DNA of 64,000 bases from an uncultured Pseudomonadota bacterium (GCA_903825645.1 CAIKBL010000083.1:1-64000); one strand, 5' to 3'; positions 25,479-35,235 are shown, counted from the stretch's first letter. The notes: generated from the sequence alone by a model not told the origin. A program made the numbers and translations.

Positions 25479-26131
25479 ATGACCGCCACGGCATTGGCCT
25501 GACGTCCCAACGCGCGCGGAATCGCTTGGTCGATCAGCTGCGAGGGATGGGTATCAACTCGGAAGAGGTGCTCGACCTGATCAGAAATACGCCGCGACAT
25601 CTTTTTGTGGATGAGGCCTTGGCGAGCCGCGCCTATGAAAATAACGCGCTGCCAATCGGTTTCGGCCAGACCATTTCACAACCCTACATCGTAGCGGCGA
25701 TGACCGAATTATTGCTCACGACCGGCTCAGTTAGCCGCGTTCTGGAAATCGGGGCGGGCTGTGGATACCAGACCATTCTCCTTTCTAAACTGGCAAAACA
25801 GGTCTTCAGCATCGAACGCATCGCGGCGCTCGCGAATCGCCTGCGGGAGCGCTTGCATGAGTTGCGCGTCGTTAACGTGCGGGTTCGGCATGGCGATGGG
25901 CGGCTGGGTTGGGCGATCCACGGCCCCTTCGACGCCATCCTGATTGCGGCCGCTGCGGGTGTCGTGCCACAGCCGCTGCTGGAGCAGCTGGCGATCGGCG
26001 GCCGACTGGTGATGCCCGTCGGCGTTCCCGGCGAACAGACCCTCACGCTCATCAGGCGCACCGAGGAAGGCCTGAGTGAAGAGGCGCTCCAACGGGTGAG
26101 TTTCGTGCCGCTCATCGATGGCGTGGGGTAA
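25475..26131 (+). CDS. pcm: Protein-L-isoaspartate O-methyltransferase
   Basis: The 218-residue repair enzyme methylates isoaspartyl residues in damaged proteins. It has the PCMT motifs LPIGFGQTISQPYIVAAMTELL, the SAM motif VLEIGAGCGYQT, and a late region GGRLVMPVG. The ATG overlaps the surE stop, which decides the start over a longer frame. A second PCMT-like gene lies at 58267-58920. Confidence 0.95.
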   Translation: MNDRHGIGLTSQRARNRLVDQLRGMGINSEEVLDLIRNTPRHLFVDEALASRAYENNALPIGFGQTISQPYIVAAMTELLLTTGSVSRVLEIGAGCGYQTILLSKLAKQVFSIERIAALANRLRERLHELRVVNVRVRHGDGRLGWAIHGPFDAILIAAAAGVVPQPLLEQLAIGGRLVMPVGVPGEQTLTLIRRTEEGLSEEALQRVSFVPLIDGVG

Positions 26132-26141
26132 GGGGATCTCG

Positions 26142-27059
26142 ATGTCGTCATCAGGCCACCTTCGATGGGTCTTCGCCGTGTCGATAGCCTTGTCGCTGGC
26201 GGGATGTGCGAACGAAGAGCTCGCACCGATAGAGCAAAAGACATCCGTACCTACGCATCGCCACGCGCGCAGCACCGCGGAGGCTTCGAAACCCGACGCG
26301 TCACGGCATCATCATCCCATCAAGGACAGAAAATCCTATCGGGTGAAAGCGGGAGACACGCTTTATTCGGTCGCCTGGCGATTGGGCGTGGATTATCGGC
26401 AACTCATCCAGTGGAACAACATCAAAGATCCGCAGCATATCGTCGTGGGGCAGGTGCTGTTAATCAATCCAACCGGCGCGACGAATTCGGTCGCCTCGCC
26501 AGCCGTCGGGGTGGTGGTGTCCCCGCTTCCTGCTATGCCGCTCGCCACGTCCGCGCGGACGATTCCCGCACCAGAACCAGGACCTGGGCCTGAGCGGACC
26601 AGCGATGCCGCGCCGTTGCGCAGCGCGGCCCCCGCTAAGCCTGCGGCGCCAGCCGAAGTTGGCGTCAAGGAAGAGATCAGCGCTAAAGATAAAAGTCTCG
26701 AGTGGGCTTGGCCGGCAGAAGGAAAAATGTCGAGGGCAGTGTCGGCCACCGGTTCCATCGGACTCGAGATCCGCGGCAGGCGCGGACAAACCGTGCGCAC
26801 GGCGGGCCCCGGACAAGTGGTTTATGCGGGCAGTGGTCTGCGCGGCTATGGACAGCTGCTCATCATCAAGCATGACGAGCGGTTTTTGAGTGCCTATGCG
26901 CACAACGACAAATTACTCGTCACAGAAGGCCAACATGTTGATCGGGGACAACCTATTGCGCTGATGGGCGATTCCGGCGCTTCGGAGGTTATGCTACATT
27001 TCGAAATCAGAAAGGGGGGTAAGGCGGTCGAGCCACTCCAATACCTCCCTAAACGTTAG
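26142..27059 (+). CDS. nlpD: NlpD-like LysM/LytM lipoprotein
   Basis: The 305-residue envelope protein activates an amidase at the septum in its family. It has a lipoprotein signal with lipobox LAGC (near residue 20), a LysM repeat ([28 protein letters not shown]), a Pro/Ala-rich linker, and a C-terminal LytM (M23) domain. The LytM domain is degenerate: the first metal-binding His/Asp motif is missing, while AYAHND and LHFEIR remain. This is expected for NlpD, which is not itself a hydrolase. ATG 26142 follows AAGGGGAT. In related bacteria the main rpoS promoter lies within nlpD. Confidence 0.92.
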   Translation: MSSSGHLRWVFAVSIALSLAGCANEELAPIEQKTSVPTHRHARSTAEASKPDASRHHHPIKDRKSYRVKAGDTLYSVAWRLGVDYRQLIQWNNIKDPQHIVVGQVLLINPTGATNSVASPAVGVVVSPLPAMPLATSARTIPAPEPGPGPERTSDAAPLRSAAPAKPAAPAEVGVKEEISAKDKSLEWAWPAEGKMSRAVSATGSIGLEIRGRRGQTVRTAGPGQVVYAGSGLRGYGQLLIIKHDERFLSAYAHNDKLLVTEGQHVDRGQPIALMGDSGASEVMLHFEIRKGGKAVEPLQYLPKR

Positions 27060-27073
27060 TAGGCATCCTCCCC

Positions 27074-28132
27074 ATGGCCGGTACTCGAAATAAAAATCAG
27101 GGTCCCGGCGAGCCGTCCACCGATCCGCCGCAAACTCCCAGCGATACTCTCGCGAACGCCACCGGCATAACCGACGATGAGTTGTTCGCTGCGGAAGCGA
27201 ACGACGATCTCGAAATCGATCCGGACTCAGCGGGGGCCGCCGCGTCTCACGCAGCAGCAACGCGGGAAGCGGCGAGCGCAGATCTCACCGACGGTGAGCA
27301 TGACGCGACGCGACTTTATCTCAATGAAATCGGGTTCTCTCCGCTCCTCAGCGCGGCGGAAGAAGTCAAATTCGGCCGCTTGGCGCAACAGGGTGATGGA
27401 GCCGGTCGACGGCGCATGATCGAAAGCAATCTTCGGTTGGTCGTCAAGATTGCGCGACGCTACATGAATCGCGGACTCCCCCTGCTGGATTTGATCGAAG
27501 AGGGAAACTTGGGTCTGATTCGGGCAGTTGAGAAGTTCGATCCGGAGCGCGGGTTCAGATTTTCGACGTATGCCACTTGGTGGATACGGCAGACCATCGA
27601 GCGTGCCTTGATGGACCAGACTCGCACGATCCGGTTGCCGATTCATATCGTCAAGGAATTAAATGTTTACCTGCGCGCGGCCCGTCAGCTGGGGCGGACA
27701 CTCGAGCGCGAACCGACCCCGGAAGATGTGGCCCATTTTCTTGACCGCCCGTTAGAAGACGTGCGGCACATGCTTAGCCTCAATGAGCGGGTGGTGTCAG
27801 CGGATAGTCCGGTTAGCCGCGATTCTGACCAGACGCTGATTGATATGATCCCTGACGTCCGTAACGGTGATCCGGCGCGTCTCCTGCAGGATGCTGACAT
27901 GCAGCGACATGTCGATGCCTGGCTGGCACAATTGAGCGACAAGCAGCGTGCAGTCGTCGAGCGAAGGTTCGGACTGGACGGTCGCGAGGGCGCGACCCTC
28001 GAAGAGGTCGGGGCAGAAATTGGCGTTACCCGCGAGCGGGTCCGACAGATTCAGGTGGAGGCGCTGCGTCGGCTGCGCCAGATCCTCGTCGGAGAAGGGT
28101 TTTCTGTCGACAGCTTATTTGAAGAGTTGTAA
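27074..28132 (+). CDS. rpoS: RNA polymerase sigma factor RpoS
   Basis: This 352-residue general-stress sigma factor has an acidic N-terminal region (about 75 residues), then [22 protein letters not shown] (region 1.2), [30 protein letters not shown] (region 2.2) and [21 protein letters not shown] (2.3-2.4). Region 4 is in the C-terminal part, with a [19 protein letters not shown] helix-turn-helix. It follows nlpD by 14 bp. The short region 1.1 and the gene order separate it from RpoD. Confidence 0.96.
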   Translation: MAGTRNKNQGPGEPSTDPPQTPSDTLANATGITDDELFAAEANDDLEIDPDSAGAAASHAAATREAASADLTDGEHDATRLYLNEIGFSPLLSAAEEVKFGRLAQQGDGAGRRRMIESNLRLVVKIARRYMNRGLPLLDLIEEGNLGLIRAVEKFDPERGFRFSTYATWWIRQTIERALMDQTRTIRLPIHIVKELNVYLRAARQLGRTLEREPTPEDVAHFLDRPLEDVRHMLSLNERVVSADSPVSRDSDQTLIDMIPDVRNGDPARLLQDADMQRHVDAWLAQLSDKQRAVVERRFGLDGREGATLEEVGAEIGVTRERVRQIQVEALRRLRQILVGEGFSVDSLFEEL

Positions 28133-28148
28133 TGCGGTCCGCGGCAGA

Positions 28149-28523
28149 TCACCCCCCGATGAAAAGGGCTGCCGCAACGGCGCGATGCTCTGCGACCAGG
28201 ACGTTGTAACAGCGGCAGGCGGCGGGATTCCCCATGATTTCCACGCCAATGCCGCGCGCGCCCATTTGCGCGATGAGTCGCGCATCCGTGAGGATCTGTC
28301 GGCTTCCGGTCCCGATAATCAATATCTCGGCGCCGAGGGCGGCGATCACAAAAAGATGGTCGAGGGAGAGCTCAGCGAAACTGTGCGGGAGGAGATCGGT
28401 ATGGATCGCCTCGGGAGTGATGACCAGTGGGCGGGTGTGGCGCGTGTCGCCGATGAGGATGCCGCCCTCGTCATATCCGCTGACGCTGAGCCCCGCACGC
28501 GCCGTATCAAGTTCGAATTTCAT
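28149..28523 (-). CDS. Mth938-like domain protein
   Basis: This 124-residue protein matches the Mth938-like (DUF498) family, related to mitochondrial NDUFAF3. Its pattern includes LSVSGYDEGGILIGDTRHTRPLVITP, DHLFVIAALGAEILIIGTGSRQ and a RGIGVEIMGNPAACRCYNVLVAE segment. It converges with rpoS, leaving 16 bp. Function in bacteria is not established; an assembly role for respiratory complexes is suggested only by the eukaryotic homologue. Confidence 0.85.
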   Translation of the reverse strand: MKFELDTARAGLSVSGYDEGGILIGDTRHTRPLVITPEAIHTDLLPHSFAELSLDHLFVIAALGAEILIIGTGSRQILTDARLIAQMGARGIGVEIMGNPAACRCYNVLVAEHRAVAAALFIGG

Positions 28524-28589
28524 TGTTCACCGTCCGCTAGAAACGATTGGACCGCGTGCCGATCGGCACCGGCGGCGGACAGAGTTTAA

Positions 28590-29258
<669 letters not shown>

Positions 29259-29399
29259 TGCACGCTTGAAGCGACGAGGGCAATTTTATTGAAGGCGCGG
29301 CGAACTATTTTTAGGTCGCGTGCAGGTGTTGTTTTTATCATTGAATTTTATGTGGCGCAGACGAAACATAAACACGCACACACAGAAAAAATTCATACT

Positions 29400-29434
29400 A
29401 AACCTTTGCATAAGGTTTAAAGGTAATGTATATA
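29400..29434 (+). promoter_or_regulatory. Promoter of the H1-like gene with an overlapping palindrome
   Basis: TTGCAT (29406-29411) and TATATA (29429-29434) are spaced by 17 bp, a strong sigma-70-type promoter in an AT-rich stretch about 55 bp before the H1-like start. A perfect inverted repeat AAACCTT-N5-AAGGTTT (29400-29418) covers the -35 element and could be an operator. Confidence 0.6.
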
Positions 29435-29489
29435 GCCACGTGTGGTGTTGCATTTTTTGTTTAAACCATTGTTGAAGGGGATTATGGAT

Positions 29490-29714
29490 ATGGCGACAGC
29501 GAAAAAAAAGGTAACCAAGAAAGCTGCGGCGAAGAAGCCAGCTGCTAAAAAGGTAGCCAAAAAAGTAGTGAAGAAAGTGACCAAGAAGGCCGTCGTGAAG
29601 AAGCCTGCGGTTGCGAAGAAGCCGGCAGCCAAGAAGGCTGTCGCAAAGAAGGCAGTAGCGAAGAAAGCAGTAGCGAAGAAGGCTGTAGCCAAGAAGGCCG
29701 CTGCGAAGAAGTAG
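29490..29714 (+). CDS. Lysine/alanine-rich histone H1-like protein
   Basis: The 74-residue protein is almost wholly Lys, Ala, Val, Pro and Thr, built from KKxxAKK and KKAVA units, like bacterial histone-H1-like proteins (Hc1 or AlgP tails). It should bind DNA or RNA non-specifically and affect nucleoid structure or global expression. ATG 29490 is preferred to ATG 29484 since it lies nine bases after GAAGGGG. The promoter at 29406-29434 serves it. Low-complexity composition makes homology weak evidence, but the strong ribosome site and promoter argue that it is real. Confidence 0.85.
   Translation: MATAKKKVTKKAAAKKPAAKKVAKKVVKKVTKKAVVKKPAVAKKPAAKKAVAKKAVAKKAVAKKAVAKKAAAKK
29631..29705 (+). 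repeat. Five tandem 15-bp units encoding KKAVA/KKAAA
   Basis: Five in-phase 15-bp units encode Lys-Lys-Ala-Val-Ala (four times) and Lys-Lys-Ala-Ala-Ala (once). Differences between the first four units are at synonymous third positions, so the peptide is kept while the DNA has diverged. Confidence 0.9.
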
Positions 29715-29935
29715 TCTGAGGTAATACCGAAGACTGCGCTTGCGGGAGTGTCTGGGCTGAATGAATAGACAGCCACTCCCGCGAACCCGACCGACCCGCT
29801 GAAAAAAAATTGCCCGATAGGGCACCCTGCCGATATCGTTGTGCAGTCGAACTGCGAACCAACCATTGTCTGCTTCCGAGACTTTTCTCTCGTCATGATG
29901 AAAATACCCGCGACGTTTTTCTGCGGCGCGCGCGC

Positions 29936-32263
29936 ATGATTCCAAACGAGTCCGACCCAGAGCAGACGCCGGAGCGCGGAACTGCGCTGCGCGATCAGAT
30001 CGCCTTTTATCTCAAGCATTTGACTATCTGGTGTGCACTGGCGGGGGTGGTGTACTGGGGCTGGCTTGATCGCAAGGTCGTCGAGGCGTTTAACGCCCGT
30101 AAATGGGAACTGCCTGCGCGTATCTATGCCAGTCCGCTTGATCTCTACCGCGACATGCAGATTTCGCCGGCGACGGTCACGCAAGTGCTGACGATGCTGG
30201 GTTACCGCGAAGTGCCTCATCCCTCCGGTCCAGGGCAATATCGGCGAGAGGACGGTCACATCCAAGTGGTGACCCGTGGATTTTATTTTGTGGATGGCGC
30301 TGAGGCGTCGCGCGCCGTCCGCCTCGATTTTTCCGGCAATCAGATTTCCGCAATCGTCGCGGCAGATGGAGGCGCGCAACCCGGCGTGTTGCGTGTCGAG
30401 CCGCTCGAGATCGGACGCATCCACACGGTGGATTTTCAAGATCGGGTGCCGCTTGCTCGACATGAGCTTCCTGATTACTTCGTCCGCGCCTTGACCGCTG
30501 TGGAAGATCGCCGCTATTTCACCCATATCGGTGTTGATTGGACGGGTATATTGCGGGCAATTTTTGTGAACGTAGTGCATGGACATATTGCCCAAGGCGG
30601 CAGCACGTTAACGCAGCAACTCGTCAAAAATCTCTATCTCGATCAAAGACGCACACTGACGCGTAAGCTCAATGAAGCGCTCATGGCGTTGTCAATCGAA
30701 CGCCGTTTTTCTAAGGACGAAATTCTTGAGACTTACGCCAACGAGGTATTCCTCGGACAAGATGGCAGTCGCGCGATCCATGGTTTTGGGCTCGCGGCTA
30801 GATTTTACTTCGGCCGACCATTAAGCGAATTATCGACGCCCGAGATGGCCACGCTCATTGGCATGATTCGGGGACCTTCACGTTATAACCCATTAAAATA
30901 TCCCGCGCGTGCGCTGTCGCGCCGCGCGACCGTGCTGGATGTTTTCGCGTCGAGCGGACTCATCTCGGCAGCGAATGCTGAAACTTTTAAAAACACCCCA
31001 CTGGGTTTGCGACACGGGGACTGGGAAGGCGAGGGTCGATATGCGGCTTATTTGGATCTGGTACGCAGGCAACTCCAACAGGATTATCAGGAAAGCGATT
31101 TGAGATCTGCGGGCCTCAAGGTGTTCACCGGCCTCGATATTCTCGCGCAGTCTGCAGCTGAACAAGCCGTGGCGACGGGCGTGGGGGAGCTCGAGCATGC
31201 GATGCCGCGACAAAAAGATCAGTTGCAGGCCGCCGTCATCGTGACCGATGCGCGGACGGCGGACATCAAGGCGATGGTCGGTGGTCGCAGTAACGATTTG
31301 GGCGGTTTCAATCGCGCGCTAGACGCCAAGCGTCAGATAGGGTCGCTGATCAAACCGTTCGTTTACCTGACGGCGCTGTCGCAGCTGCGGGATTTTAATG
31401 TGGCAACGCCACTGCATGACGTGCCGCAGACCTGGCAGGGCGAAGACGGGAAAATATGGACGCCCAAAAATTACGAGGGGAACTATCATGGGACCATTGC
31501 CGCACAGGACGCGCTTGCGAACTCGCTTAATCTCGCGACGGTTGATCTCGGATTCAGGGTAGGGATTGAGGCGGTCCGTAATACACTGCTGCACTTTGGT
31601 GTCGAAGAAGAAGTGTCCCACTTCCCGGCGCTGTTTTTGGGCGCGCTCGACCTGAGCCCGTTTGAGGTGACGCAGCTCTATCAAATTATCGCAAACGATG
31701 GCTTCCGCATTCCGCTCCGTGCCATCCAGGCGGTCGTGGATAACCAGAACAATCCGATCAAGCGCTATGGTATGAAAGTGGAGCGGGTGACGGATATGCA
31801 AACCGCGTTTCTGACGCGATATTTGCTAACGCGAGTGGTCGAGCGTGGGACGGCAAGTCGTATCTCCCGCGAATTTCCGCAACAGCTACCCCTTGCGGGT
31901 AAAACGGGAACGACGAATGATGCGCGTGACAGTTGGTTTGTCGGGTTCACCGGTAATGATCTCATGACGGTATGGATCGGCCGCGACGACAACAAATCCG
32001 CGGGACTCACCGGTGCGGCCGGCGCGTTAAAGATTTGGGTGGAGGCCGTTCGAAAAATAGGTGCCAAGCCTATCTTGATGGACCCGCCACCGACAGTCGA
32101 ATGGCACTGGCTGACTCGCGATGGCAGTGCCTTGACCGAAGCCGGTTGTGGGGACGCCTTGTATGTCCCGCTGAATATCAATTTTCTGCCTGCGAAGACC
32201 GTGGCCTGCGGTGCCGGTAACTCTTCGCTTGGCCCTACCTCAATCTTTGGACGTGCACATTAA
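29936..32263 (+). CDS. mrcB: Penicillin-binding protein 1B (bifunctional transglycosylase/transpeptidase)
   Basis: This 775-residue class A PBP polymerises and crosslinks peptidoglycan. A short cytoplasmic tail precedes one membrane span (LTIWCALAGVVYWGWL, near residue 30). A UB2H-like domain follows (LDLYRDMQISPATVTQVLTMLGY). The GT51 domain has the catalytic Glu in AVEDRRYFTHIGVDW and GGSTLTQQLVKNL. The transpeptidase has SLIK (SxxK), NSLN (SxN) and AGKTGTTND (KTG). ATG 29936 lacks a clear ribosome site, but no better start fits. A TPR lipoprotein gene starts at the base after its stop. Confidence 0.95.
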   Translation: MIPNESDPEQTPERGTALRDQIAFYLKHLTIWCALAGVVYWGWLDRKVVEAFNARKWELPARIYASPLDLYRDMQISPATVTQVLTMLGYREVPHPSGPGQYRREDGHIQVVTRGFYFVDGAEASRAVRLDFSGNQISAIVAADGGAQPGVLRVEPLEIGRIHTVDFQDRVPLARHELPDYFVRALTAVEDRRYFTHIGVDWTGILRAIFVNVVHGHIAQGGSTLTQQLVKNLYLDQRRTLTRKLNEALMALSIERRFSKDEILETYANEVFLGQDGSRAIHGFGLAARFYFGRPLSELSTPEMATLIGMIRGPSRYNPLKYPARALSRRATVLDVFASSGLISAANAETFKNTPLGLRHGDWEGEGRYAAYLDLVRRQLQQDYQESDLRSAGLKVFTGLDILAQSAAEQAVATGVGELEHAMPRQKDQLQAAVIVTDARTADIKAMVGGRSNDLGGFNRALDAKRQIGSLIKPFVYLTALSQLRDFNVATPLHDVPQTWQGEDGKIWTPKNYEGNYHGTIAAQDALANSLNLATVDLGFRVGIEAVRNTLLHFGVEEEVSHFPALFLGALDLSPFEVTQLYQIIANDGFRIPLRAIQAVVDNQNNPIKRYGMKVERVTDMQTAFLTRYLLTRVVERGTASRISREFPQQLPLAGKTGTTNDARDSWFVGFTGNDLMTVWIGRDDNKSAGLTGAAGALKIWVEAVRKIGAKPILMDPPPTVEWHWLTRDGSALTEAGCGDALYVPLNINFLPAKTVACGAGNSSLGPTSIFGRAH

Positions 32264-32836
32264 ATGAAGCGCTTATTAGGCAAGATGATTCGATATTCGC
32301 CGTTATGTGGGACCGTATTGCTCTTAGCCGGGTGCGGTGACGCGCCGACGCGCTCAGCACCCGTCGAAGGACGTTCACTCACGCCACCATCCGCAGTTTC
32401 GTCGCGGAAAATCGTAGCGACGCCTGTGGTCAAAGCTGAGCCCTCAAAAGAACCGGGAATTAAAGTTTTCCCACTACCAGAAGCGCCAGACAAGCCACTC
32501 CCGCCAGTCGCCGTCAATAGTGCGCAAGCAGACAAATTACCTGACATCGCGCCAGCCACCGATCCGGCCGTGCGCGGCCTGTTGGCGCAGGCTCAGATCG
32601 CCAAGGCGCGGGGCGATCGCGGGGCCGCGCGTGCGACGCTTGAGCGTGCGATGAAAATAAAACCGGGTGACGGTCAGGTCTGGTTTCGCCTCGCGGAATT
32701 GAATTACGCGGATAGTGACTACGATCAAGCAGCAACGATGGCGCAGCGCGCGTGCGAGCTCGAGCCTAAGAACGCGGCCCTGGTGACGCAGGCAAAGGCG
32801 TTGATGGCCCAGGCGCGCGCGAAGCTTCCTCGGTAA
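32264..32836 (+). CDS. TPR-containing lipoprotein
   Basis: The 190-residue protein has a lipoprotein signal (TVLLLAGCGD, lipobox LAGC near residue 22), a Pro-rich linker, and a C-terminal tetratricopeptide region (LLAQAQIAKARGDRGAARATLERAMKIKPGDGQVWFRLAELNY and a second, partial repeat). It directly follows mrcB, so it may be an outer-membrane partner of PBP1B in the way LpoB is in enterics. That is inference: TPR is characteristic of LpoA rather than LpoB. Its 3' end overlaps the FlhB-like gene by 71 bp on the other strand. Confidence 0.82.
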   Translation: MKRLLGKMIRYSPLCGTVLLLAGCGDAPTRSAPVEGRSLTPPSAVSSRKIVATPVVKAEPSKEPGIKVFPLPEAPDKPLPPVAVNSAQADKLPDIAPATDPAVRGLLAQAQIAKARGDRGAARATLERAMKIKPGDGQVWFRLAELNYADSDYDQAATMAQRACELEPKNAALVTQAKALMAQARAKLPR

Positions 32837-33116
32837 CGCGCGCGGGAATTTGAGCGGGCCGTAACGAATACGCAAAGGCGATGACTTCCGCGACGGCACG
32901 ATAGAGTGCCTCAGGTATTTCACGGCCCAAATCGACGTGTCGTAGCACTTCAACCAAGGCGGGATCTTCGCGCAGCGGGACTTTGTGCTGGGCGGCCAAG
33001 GCGAGAATTTTTTTGGCGATTTCGCCTTCGCCCTTGGCAACGACTTGAGGGGCGCCTAATCCTTCCCAACGTAAAGCGACGGCTAATGGCCGACCCGGTT
33101 TTTTAGGCGTGTTCAT
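32766..33116 (-). CDS. FlhB C-terminal-domain-like protein (orphan)
   Basis: This 116-residue soluble protein corresponds to the cytoplasmic C-terminal fragment of FlhB/YscU: LAVALRWEG, APQVVAKGEGEIAKKILALAAQHKVPL, and GREIPEALYRAVAEVIAFAYSLR. It lacks the membrane domain, and the NPTH autocleavage motif is replaced by NTPKKPGRP. Its ATG overlaps the stop of the FliK-like gene. No other flagellar gene is near. It may switch substrates in a remote export apparatus or have a separate role (inference). The C-terminal tail is Pro/Ser-rich. Confidence 0.85.
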   Translation of the reverse strand: MNTPKKPGRPLAVALRWEGLGAPQVVAKGEGEIAKKILALAAQHKVPLREDPALVEVLRHVDLGREIPEALYRAVAEVIAFAYSLRPAQIPARVTEEASRAPGPSTPLPASPGPRS

Positions 33117-34261
33117 ATTTGGGTGTTGATCAAGCCATGCGGCAGGAATGCCTGCGTGCGGCTGGCTTCCACCGGGGCGATGACCAGGGTCTCGATATTA
33201 AATCCGGAGGCGCCGAGGCTCGTCCGGAATTCCTCGCGTCGGGCTTGTAGTTGCTGGTTCAGCGCGGCATCACTACCCCAGGCAACCACGGATAAGTTTT
33301 CGCCATGAAGGGTGAGGCGTGCCGTGAGCTTCGCGTCGTTGGGCAATGGAACCGTTACCGTCAAAGTATGGTGTGCAATGTCTTGTTCGTGCTGTGCGGG
33401 ACCCTCACGCGCGTATTGTAATGTCAGGACATCGGGGTGCCCAGCGACGCGGACGGGGATCTCGAACTGTCCGTAGACTTGGCCTTGCTGAGCCGCTTCA
33501 GCTGTCTGGATTTGGCGCGTGGTAATGCGCGCCAAAATACCTTCGGCGAGTGCTTTGAGATGGGCGGGGGCAGCGGCTATCCTGTCGGCGCTCTCCGCGA
33601 TCGGATCTGCGGGGGATGCCGGCGGCACTGGTGCGACGATGGGCGCGATGGCAGGTGGCGTGGTCGGTTGCCCGTCCTTCATAGGCGCCAGTTGTTGCAA
33701 GAGTTGCAGGACCTGCCATTTCAGATCGGAGAGCGGGGGAGGCGTGTTGGCGCCGCCGCTCAACTGATTCGCGAGTGTCGCCTCGAGTCCCGATCCACTC
33801 TGGGTGACGGCCGCCAGGATTTTAGGGGCCGACGCGATTTCAGCGAGCGTCGGCAGCTGGCGTAGTAGCATGTCGACCGCTGGGGTGTCTGCGGAGGGCG
33901 CAGCGCTCTGCAAGGCCTGCAGTGCTGGGCTCAGGTCCAGTTGCGCCGGGAGCAGCGTGCGCAGCGCAGCAGATTGAACGCTGGACACATCGACTTCTGG
34001 GAGCGGGGCGGCATTGGGGACGATGGAGAGCGACACCGGCGACTGTACTCCGGTCACACGCACCGTGAAGCTGTCCCCGGGACCGTAGGGGATCTGCCCA
34101 GCAGCAGCAACTGTCACCCCTCCGACCTGGAGTAGGGTCGAGTTTTGGTCCGTAGGGCCGATAACCGTGACGTCGAGAAGCTGACCAAGCGTCCATGCCC
34201 GACTGAGCGCTGGACTCCAATTTGTTCCAAGACTAACCGGCACGGGGATGTCGAGTTTCAT
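33113..34261 (-). CDS. FliK-like hook-length control domain protein (orphan)
   Basis: The 382-residue protein has a variable Ala/Pro/Leu-rich N-terminal two-thirds and a C-terminal Flg_hook-like domain: FEIPVRVAGHPDVLTLQYARE, HTLTVTVPLPNDAKLTARLTLHGENLSVVAWGSDAALNQQL, then LGASGFNIETLVI. In flagella FliK measures hook length and interacts with FlhB. The ATGA overlap with the FlhB-like gene therefore keeps a natural pair together outside any flagellar cluster. The start is ATG 34261; a longer frame exists but is unlike the family. Confidence 0.82.
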   Translation of the reverse strand: MKLDIPVPVSLGTNWSPALSRAWTLGQLLDVTVIGPTDQNSTLLQVGGVTVAAAGQIPYGPGDSFTVRVTGVQSPVSLSIVPNAAPLPEVDVSSVQSAALRTLLPAQLDLSPALQALQSAAPSADTPAVDMLLRQLPTLAEIASAPKILAAVTQSGSGLEATLANQLSGGANTPPPLSDLKWQVLQLLQQLAPMKDGQPTTPPAIAPIVAPVPPASPADPIAESADRIAAAPAHLKALAEGILARITTRQIQTAEAAQQGQVYGQFEIPVRVAGHPDVLTLQYAREGPAQHEQDIAHHTLTVTVPLPNDAKLTARLTLHGENLSVVAWGSDAALNQQLQARREEFRTSLGASGFNIETLVIAPVEASRTQAFLPHGLINTQI

Positions 34262-34344
34262 GAACACGCCAGCGGCAGAGAGATCTAAAACTTGATGAGA
34301 ACAAGCAGGCCGATTGTGCACCCTCGGGATACGGATGAGATGCG

Positions 34345-35235
34345 ATGCCGGTAGGTCACCTATGGTATGTCCGTCGCGGCGAGGAGCAACGAGGTCCGTA
34401 CCCCGTGGCACTCATCGAGCGGAACATCGGACTGGGGCGGATCTTAGCGGAGGATTTGCTGAGCGCCGATGGCGAGCAATGGCATCCTGCACGCGAATTT
34501 CCCGATTTCGATCTCTATCGACAGGCCGGCGCGCAAGAAACGCATCGTCGGCTCGATGAGCGGCAAGCCGAGCGGCGTCGCTTGAGCGAAAAGAGTATCG
34601 ACGGCCCGGACAATCGTCTGCGCACGGATCGCAGACAAGCCGAAGATCCGCTTGAAGTTCAACGGCGCGAGCATTCGAACCGTGTCTGGCAGGGGCTCGC
34701 TAGCGGCGGTGTCCACCCGCGCCATCTCTATCTCGCGGTAGGGCTCGTCGCCGTGGGCGTTTTTCTTCTCGGCTGGTGGCTGCGGTGGCCGCAGTCCAAG
34801 CCGAGTGTGCAGTGTGAGGCGGCTGCGACGCCGGCGATCGTGTGGGATTTTTGCGACAAACAAGGACTGAACTTGACGGGTGCACGCCTGCAAGGGGCAC
34901 ATCTGAGGAATGTTAATTTCCGGGGAGCGAACCTGACCTCGGCGAATCTGACCACCGCTAATCTGGCCTATACCAACCTGTCGGAAGCGCGTCTGGTTGC
35001 GGCGCGCCTGGGCGCGGCGGATCTCACCGGCGCTACCCTGCACGGCGCCGACTTGACGCAGGCTAATCTTACCGGGGCGAACCTGTCTTTTGCCGATCTC
35101 AGTGGGGCGAAATTGGGCGGGGCGACGCTTTCTGGCGCCAACCTATCGAATACGATCTGGACCGACGGCCAGCTTTGCGAGGCGGCCTCGCGCGGCACGT
35201 GCGCGAGCGCGGGTGCCGCGCGCCCGGACAAATAA
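34345..35235 (+). CDS. GYF-domain, single-span, pentapeptide-repeat protein
   Basis: This 296-residue protein has three parts. Residues 5-58 form a GYF_2-type domain (HLWYVRRGEEQRGPYPVALI, then DLLSADGEQWHPAREFPDF). A charged linker with Arg/Glu/Asp follows to about 128, then a membrane span (YLAVGLVAVGVFLLGWWLRW). After the span, from about residue 172, are around twenty pentapeptide repeats of A(N/D)Lxx type. The repeats should form a right-handed beta-helix in the periplasm if the GYF part is cytoplasmic. It is divergent from the FliK/FlhB-like pair. Function unknown. Confidence 0.85.
   Translation: MPVGHLWYVRRGEEQRGPYPVALIERNIGLGRILAEDLLSADGEQWHPAREFPDFDLYRQAGAQETHRRLDERQAERRRLSEKSIDGPDNRLRTDRRQAEDPLEVQRREHSNRVWQGLASGGVHPRHLYLAVGLVAVGVFLLGWWLRWPQSKPSVQCEAAATPAIVWDFCDKQGLNLTGARLQGAHLRNVNFRGANLTSANLTTANLAYTNLSEARLVAARLGAADLTGATLHGADLTQANLTGANLSFADLSGAKLGGATLSGANLSNTIWTDGQLCEAASRGTCASAGAARPDK

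Noticed and set aside
29742-29782. Nine-bp inverted repeat after the H1-like gene as an intrinsic terminator
   Set aside because: The stem is perfect, but a 23-base loop and no following T-run on either strand make intrinsic termination unsupported.
29417-30595. Long minus-strand frame opposite the H1-like gene and mrcB
   Set aside because: It is the shadow of Lys/Ala-rich and PBP1B coding sequence, giving Phe/Leu/Ala-rich repeats; real genes lie on the plus strand.
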